In this document: piece by piece, positions 6,869 through 10,024 of the stretch
Position numbering within the stretch: position 1 is the stretch's first letter
Layout of the letters: every line of letters starts with the position of its first letter
Assembly (NCBI GenBank): GCA_030592565.1
Contig: JAUVIX010000113.1
Location: 1-10,024, forward strand
DNA: 10,024 nucleotides
Direction of reading: 5' to 3'
Origin: Chlorobiota bacterium
Lineage (GTDB): Bacteria > Bacteroidota > Bacteroidia > Bacteroidales > JAADJA01
Position numbers and translations under genes: made by a program
The notes under the pieces: model-generated
What the model saw: the letters and a program-made list of their open reading frames with translations, nothing else
What the model was told of the DNA's origin: nothing
The model's database searches: none

Positions 6869-9800
6869 ATGGATAAGGTTTACAATAAAAGAATGGGTAG
6901 TCTTATTATAGGGAGTTTACTCCTCCTATCCCTCTTTTTTATCCTTCCTTTCAACTCGTATTCCCAGTTTTATAATGGCTCTCAGATGAGTTTCGGGAAA
7001 AACAGAGTGCAGTATAAAGAATTTTTCTGGACATATTATAAGCTTGAAAATCACGATATTTATTTCTATCTCGGAGGTAAGGAACTCGCTATTTATACTG
7101 CCAAATACGTGAAGGAGAACCTGGGTGAAATTGAAGACAAGCTTGATACAGGCATTGATGATAAGATGCAGTTTATTATATTTAATACGTACAGTGATTT
7201 GAATCAAAGTAATATCGGACTTATTGAAGACGAATCATATAATACAGGCGGGGTAACTCAGATAATCGGGAAAAAAATATTGCTCTATTTTGATGGAGAT
7301 CATAAGGATTTTGACAGGCAGATAAAATCAGGATTAGCACAAATTATTGTTAACCAATTACTTTATGGAAGTTCTGTTGGTGCCCAAATCAAGAACACCT
7401 CTCTTTTTCCTTTTCCCGATTGGTATATGAACGGGCTTGTATCCTATATTTCTGAAGATTGGAATACAGACATTGATAATCGTGTGAAAGATGGTATGTT
7501 GTCAGGTGAGTTTGCGAAATTCAATCAACTTACAGGAGAACAGGCAACTGTTGCCGGGCATTCTTTCTGGTATTTTATTTCAGAAAAGTACGGAAGTTCT
7601 ACTATCTCTAATATTATCTATATGGCGAAGGTTAGCCGACGTCTTGAAAGTGGATTCCTGTATGTTTTAGGAAAATCGTTTTCTGACCTTTTAAATGATG
7701 CTACTGCATATTATAAAGCCCGATATTCATTGACTGAAGCCGGGGGTGAGATCCCTGATGAATCTATTTTGAAAAAGGTAAAGTCAAATACTGTTTATAG
7801 TAAGTTGCGTCTTAGCCCTGATGGGAAATATGCAGCCTATACAACAAATCAGTTCGGACAATACAAAGTTTTTCTGAAGAATCTGCAAACCGGAAAGGTG
7901 AAAAAAATTATGAAAGCTGGATTCAGGCTCGATGAAAAGATTGACCATTCATATCCTTTGCTTGCCTGGCATCCTATGAGTAGTGTGCTCTCAATAATTG
8001 TTGAAAAAAAGGGTGAAACCTATCTCAATTTCTATTACCCCGGTGAAAAGAAATTTGAAAGTGTGATTCTGTATCAGTTTGAAAAAGTGCTTGATTTTTC
8101 TTATTCCGACGAGGGAAGCGACTTTGTTATGTCGGCTGTACAGAGGGGCAATTCTGATATTTTTATATATAACATTGCATCAAATTCATTCAGGCAGATT
8201 ACAAAGGATTATTATGATGACCTCTATCCGAGATTTATTAAAAATTCAACCGAAATAATCTGGAGTTCCAACAGGTATAATGACACTATCAGGTTTGAAA
8301 AAAAATATAAGCCGGGAAAGACACAGAAGCGCTATGATCTTTTTCTATATAATCTTAAAGGGAAAGGTAATATTTTGCGCAGGGTGACAAAAACTCCACT
8401 TGCCAATGAAATAAAAGCAATGGAGTATGATGCCGGATACATAACTTTCCTGAGTGACGAAAATGGTATCTATAATAGATATATCGGGCAATTCGACAGC
8501 ACAATCAGCTTTGTTGATACTACGACTCACTTTCGCCATTTCACAAAATATTTTCCCATTACTGATTATTCAAGAAGTATAATTGATCAGGATGTAGTTC
8601 CCGGAATCTATAAATATGGTCAGATTATCTATAAAGACAAAAAATTCAATATTCAGATTCTTGATCAGTTACCCCCGGAAGACTTAAAGCCTGTGAGTCT
8701 TAATAAAACTGTGTTTATGGATCAGCTGATAAATATTTCGGGAGAAAGGGATGACTCTGGAGAAGCAGGTAGTATTATGCCCGGAAAGACAAAGAAGCGT
8801 GGCTTTCATACTGTTAAACTTAGTGAGGCAATGAAGGAGATTCAGAAGTCTGATACTACTTCTTCAGGATTTGATATTAATAATTATCAGTTTGATAAAC
8901 AGGGATATGTAGATAAGGATGCAATTGATTATACCGGTGGAAATATCAAAGTTGCACTTCCCGGACAGCACCTTGGGGATCAGGAAGAGCCGACAAAAAG
9001 GTTGAACTACAATGTCGAATATTTCCTTAGTCAGATAGTTACTCAGATTGATTTCTCATATCTTAATCAAATGTATCAGCCTTTTTCCGGCGGCACATCT
9101 CCTATCTATCTGAATCCAGGGTTCAATGCTCTATTGAAAATCGGAGTTATGGATCTTATGGAGGATTACAGGATTACCGGTGGTGTGCGATTGAATCTGA
9201 ATCTGATTAATAATGAGTATCTGTTTAGTTATACTAATCTAAAAAAAAGACTTGATCAGGAGATTGTTTTTCACAGAAATTCCTTTGAGAATTATAACGG
9301 GTGGGAAGTGTTTAGGATATATTCTCACGAACTGTTTTATAAGGTTACCGGGCCTTTTAGCAGAGTTGCCGCTGTGAAAGGATCTGTGTCGTACAGAATT
9401 GATATGGGCGTTTATCTGTCAACTGATATATTCAATCTGTCAAGACCAAACCAGTACAGGAACTGGGTGGGAGTAAAGGGAGAGTTTGTGTTTGACAATA
9501 CAAAAAATCTGGGATTGAATTTATATCAGGGAACACGCTATAAAGTTTTCGGAGAGTATTACCAGTTAGTTGACAGGCAGGCTAATAACCTTGTTGTTCT
9601 GGGTTTTGATTTTAGAAATTATCAACGGATACACCGGACATTGATTTGGGCTAACCGTTTTGCCATAAGTACATCTTTCGGAAATAATAAGCTCATTTAT
9701 TATATGGGTGGTGTTGATAACTGGCTTTTTCCAAAATTTAACCTAACAACACCGATTGATTATTCTCAGAATTATGCCTATCAATCCCTGGCAACCAATT

Positions 9801-10024
9801 TGCGCGGGTTTCCTCAAAATATAAGAAATGGGAACAGTTTTGCTGTTTTTAATACTGAATTGAGGTTCCCCATTTTTAGATATTTTGCAAATCGTCCTAT
9901 AAAATCTGATTTTCTGAATAATTTCCAGTTAGTTGGTTTTGGAGATGTTGGTACAGCCTGGACAGGTCTGCATCCCTATTCGGATGAGAATTTCCTTTAC
10001 ACCAAAATAATTGAACATAATCCG
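6869..10024 (+). CDS. Outer-membrane fusion protein: pseudo-peptidase, TolB-like propeller and Omp85-like barrel, 3' partial
   Basis: The frame stays open for 1,052 codons to the right edge, so the C-terminus is missing. A TGA lies just upstream; ATGs at 6863, 6869 and 6893 are possible, and I prefer 6869. Residues ~1-33 are a signal peptide (basic start, Leu/Ile-rich core, end near YSQ). Residues ~50-290 have the layout of a gluzincin (peptidase MA-like) domain, including PDWYMNGLVSYIS (184-196) and GHSFWYFISEKYG. However, the HExxH position reads QIIVN (158-162) and the Glu of the W..EG motif is Asn188, so it is probably inactive. Residues ~310-560 are TolB/PD40 propeller blades (LSPDGKYAAY at 315-324, and LYPRF..). 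A linker runs to ~710. From ~712 an Omp85/BamA-type barrel follows, with LRGF (978-981), FNTELRFPI and FGDVGTAW (1024-1031). Such proteins are often labelled TolB or Tol biopolymer transporter in Bacteroidota, but the barrel points to an outer-membrane assembly or surface role. The function is unknown. Confidence 0.85.
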   Translation, partial: MDKVYNKRMGSLIIGSLLLLSLFFILPFNSYSQFYNGSQMSFGKNRVQYKEFFWTYYKLENHDIYFYLGGKELAIYTAKYVKENLGEIEDKLDTGIDDKMQFIIFNTYSDLNQSNIGLIEDESYNTGGVTQIIGKKILLYFDGDHKDFDRQIKSGLAQIIVNQLLYGSSVGAQIKNTSLFPFPDWYMNGLVSYISEDWNTDIDNRVKDGMLSGEFAKFNQLTGEQATVAGHSFWYFISEKYGSSTISNIIYMAKVSRRLESGFLYVLGKSFSDLLNDATAYYKARYSLTEAGGEIPDESILKKVKSNTVYSKLRLSPDGKYAAYTTNQFGQYKVFLKNLQTGKVKKIMKAGFRLDEKIDHSYPLLAWHPMSSVLSIIVEKKGETYLNFYYPGEKKFESVILYQFEKVLDFSYSDEGSDFVMSAVQRGNSDIFIYNIASNSFRQITKDYYDDLYPRFIKNSTEIIWSSNRYNDTIRFEKKYKPGKTQKRYDLFLYNLKGKGNILRRVTKTPLANEIKAMEYDAGYITFLSDENGIYNRYIGQFDSTISFVDTTTHFRHFTKYFPITDYSRSIIDQDVVPGIYKYGQIIYKDKKFNIQILDQLPPEDLKPVSLNKTVFMDQLINISGERDDSGEAGSIMPGKTKKRGFHTVKLSEAMKEIQKSDTTSSGFDINNYQFDKQGYVDKDAIDYTGGNIKVALPGQHLGDQEEPTKRLNYNVEYFLSQIVTQIDFSYLNQMYQPFSGGTSPIYLNPGFNALLKIGVMDLMEDYRITGGVRLNLNLINNEYLFSYTNLKKRLDQEIVFHRNSFENYNGWEVFRIYSHELFYKVTGPFSRVAAVKGSVSYRIDMGVYLSTDIFNLSRPNQYRNWVGVKGEFVFDNTKNLGLNLYQGTRYKVFGEYYQLVDRQANNLVVLGFDFRNYQRIHRTLIWANRFAISTSFGNNKLIYYMGGVDNWLFPKFNLTTPIDYSQNYAYQSLATNLRGFPQNIRNGNSFAVFNTELRFPIFRYFANRPIKSDFLNNFQLVGFGDVGTAWTGLHPYSDENFLYTKIIEHNP

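Noticed and set aside
6926..7207. Minus-strand open frame of 93 codons
   Set aside because: It lies wholly inside the long plus-strand surface-protein gene, whose frame has signal-peptide and family features. The minus-strand translation has no recognisable motif.
8345..8539. Minus-strand open frame of 64 codons
   Set aside because: Shadow of the propeller region of the plus-strand gene; no motif and no promoter-like context.
6869..10024. Calling the large gene tolB or a Tol-Pal component
   Set aside because: Only the propeller resembles TolB. The chain is more than twice TolB length and ends in an outer-membrane barrel, and no tolQ, tolR, tolA or pal neighbours are present.

Overview
The window looks like a chromosomal segment of a Bacteroidota member. 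The evidence is AT-rich DNA, a type IX secretion (T9SS) sorting domain, start sites without clear Shine-Dalgarno sequences, promoter-like TAnnTTTG boxes close to start codons, and a large surface-protein family I know only from this phylum. Bacteroidales, Marinilabiliales or a related order would fit; genus cannot be judged from the sequence.

Layout: (1) Bases 1-1680 (+) hold the C-terminal ~559 residues of a quinol-type nitric oxide reductase, cut by the left edge. (2) A 17-bp perfect hairpin at 1700-1736 separates it from a converging minus-strand group and can end transcription from both sides. (3) On the minus strand, in transcription order, lie a small one-helix Cys-containing membrane protein (4710-4453), a secreted fibre-like repeat protein with a degenerate S74-type C-terminus and a terminal coiled coil (4330-3287), and a T9SS-sorted secreted protein (3232-1757). 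The last two are 54 bp apart and probably co-transcribed. (4) A divergent intergenic region (4711-4862) carries the same CTATTTTTGC promoter core on both strands; one copy lies directly against the start of lepA. (5) lepA (elongation factor 4) occupies 4863-6650 (+). (6) A 218-bp spacer with two candidate promoters leads to a very long plus-strand gene (6869 to the right edge, no stop reached). It encodes a signal peptide, a catalytically degenerate gluzincin-peptidase-like domain, a TolB/PD40-type beta-propeller and an Omp85/BamA-like outer-membrane barrel.

The genes do not form one pathway. The reductase removes NO at the inner membrane, lepA is a translation housekeeping gene, and three of the other four encode envelope or surface proteins. 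I see no CRISPR array, tRNA, rRNA, insertion sequence or defence island. The most interesting items are the pseudopeptidase/propeller/Omp85 fusion, the S74-like fibre protein paired with a T9SS protein, and the apparently leaderless lepA promoter. No stretch longer than 300 bases lacks a gene.
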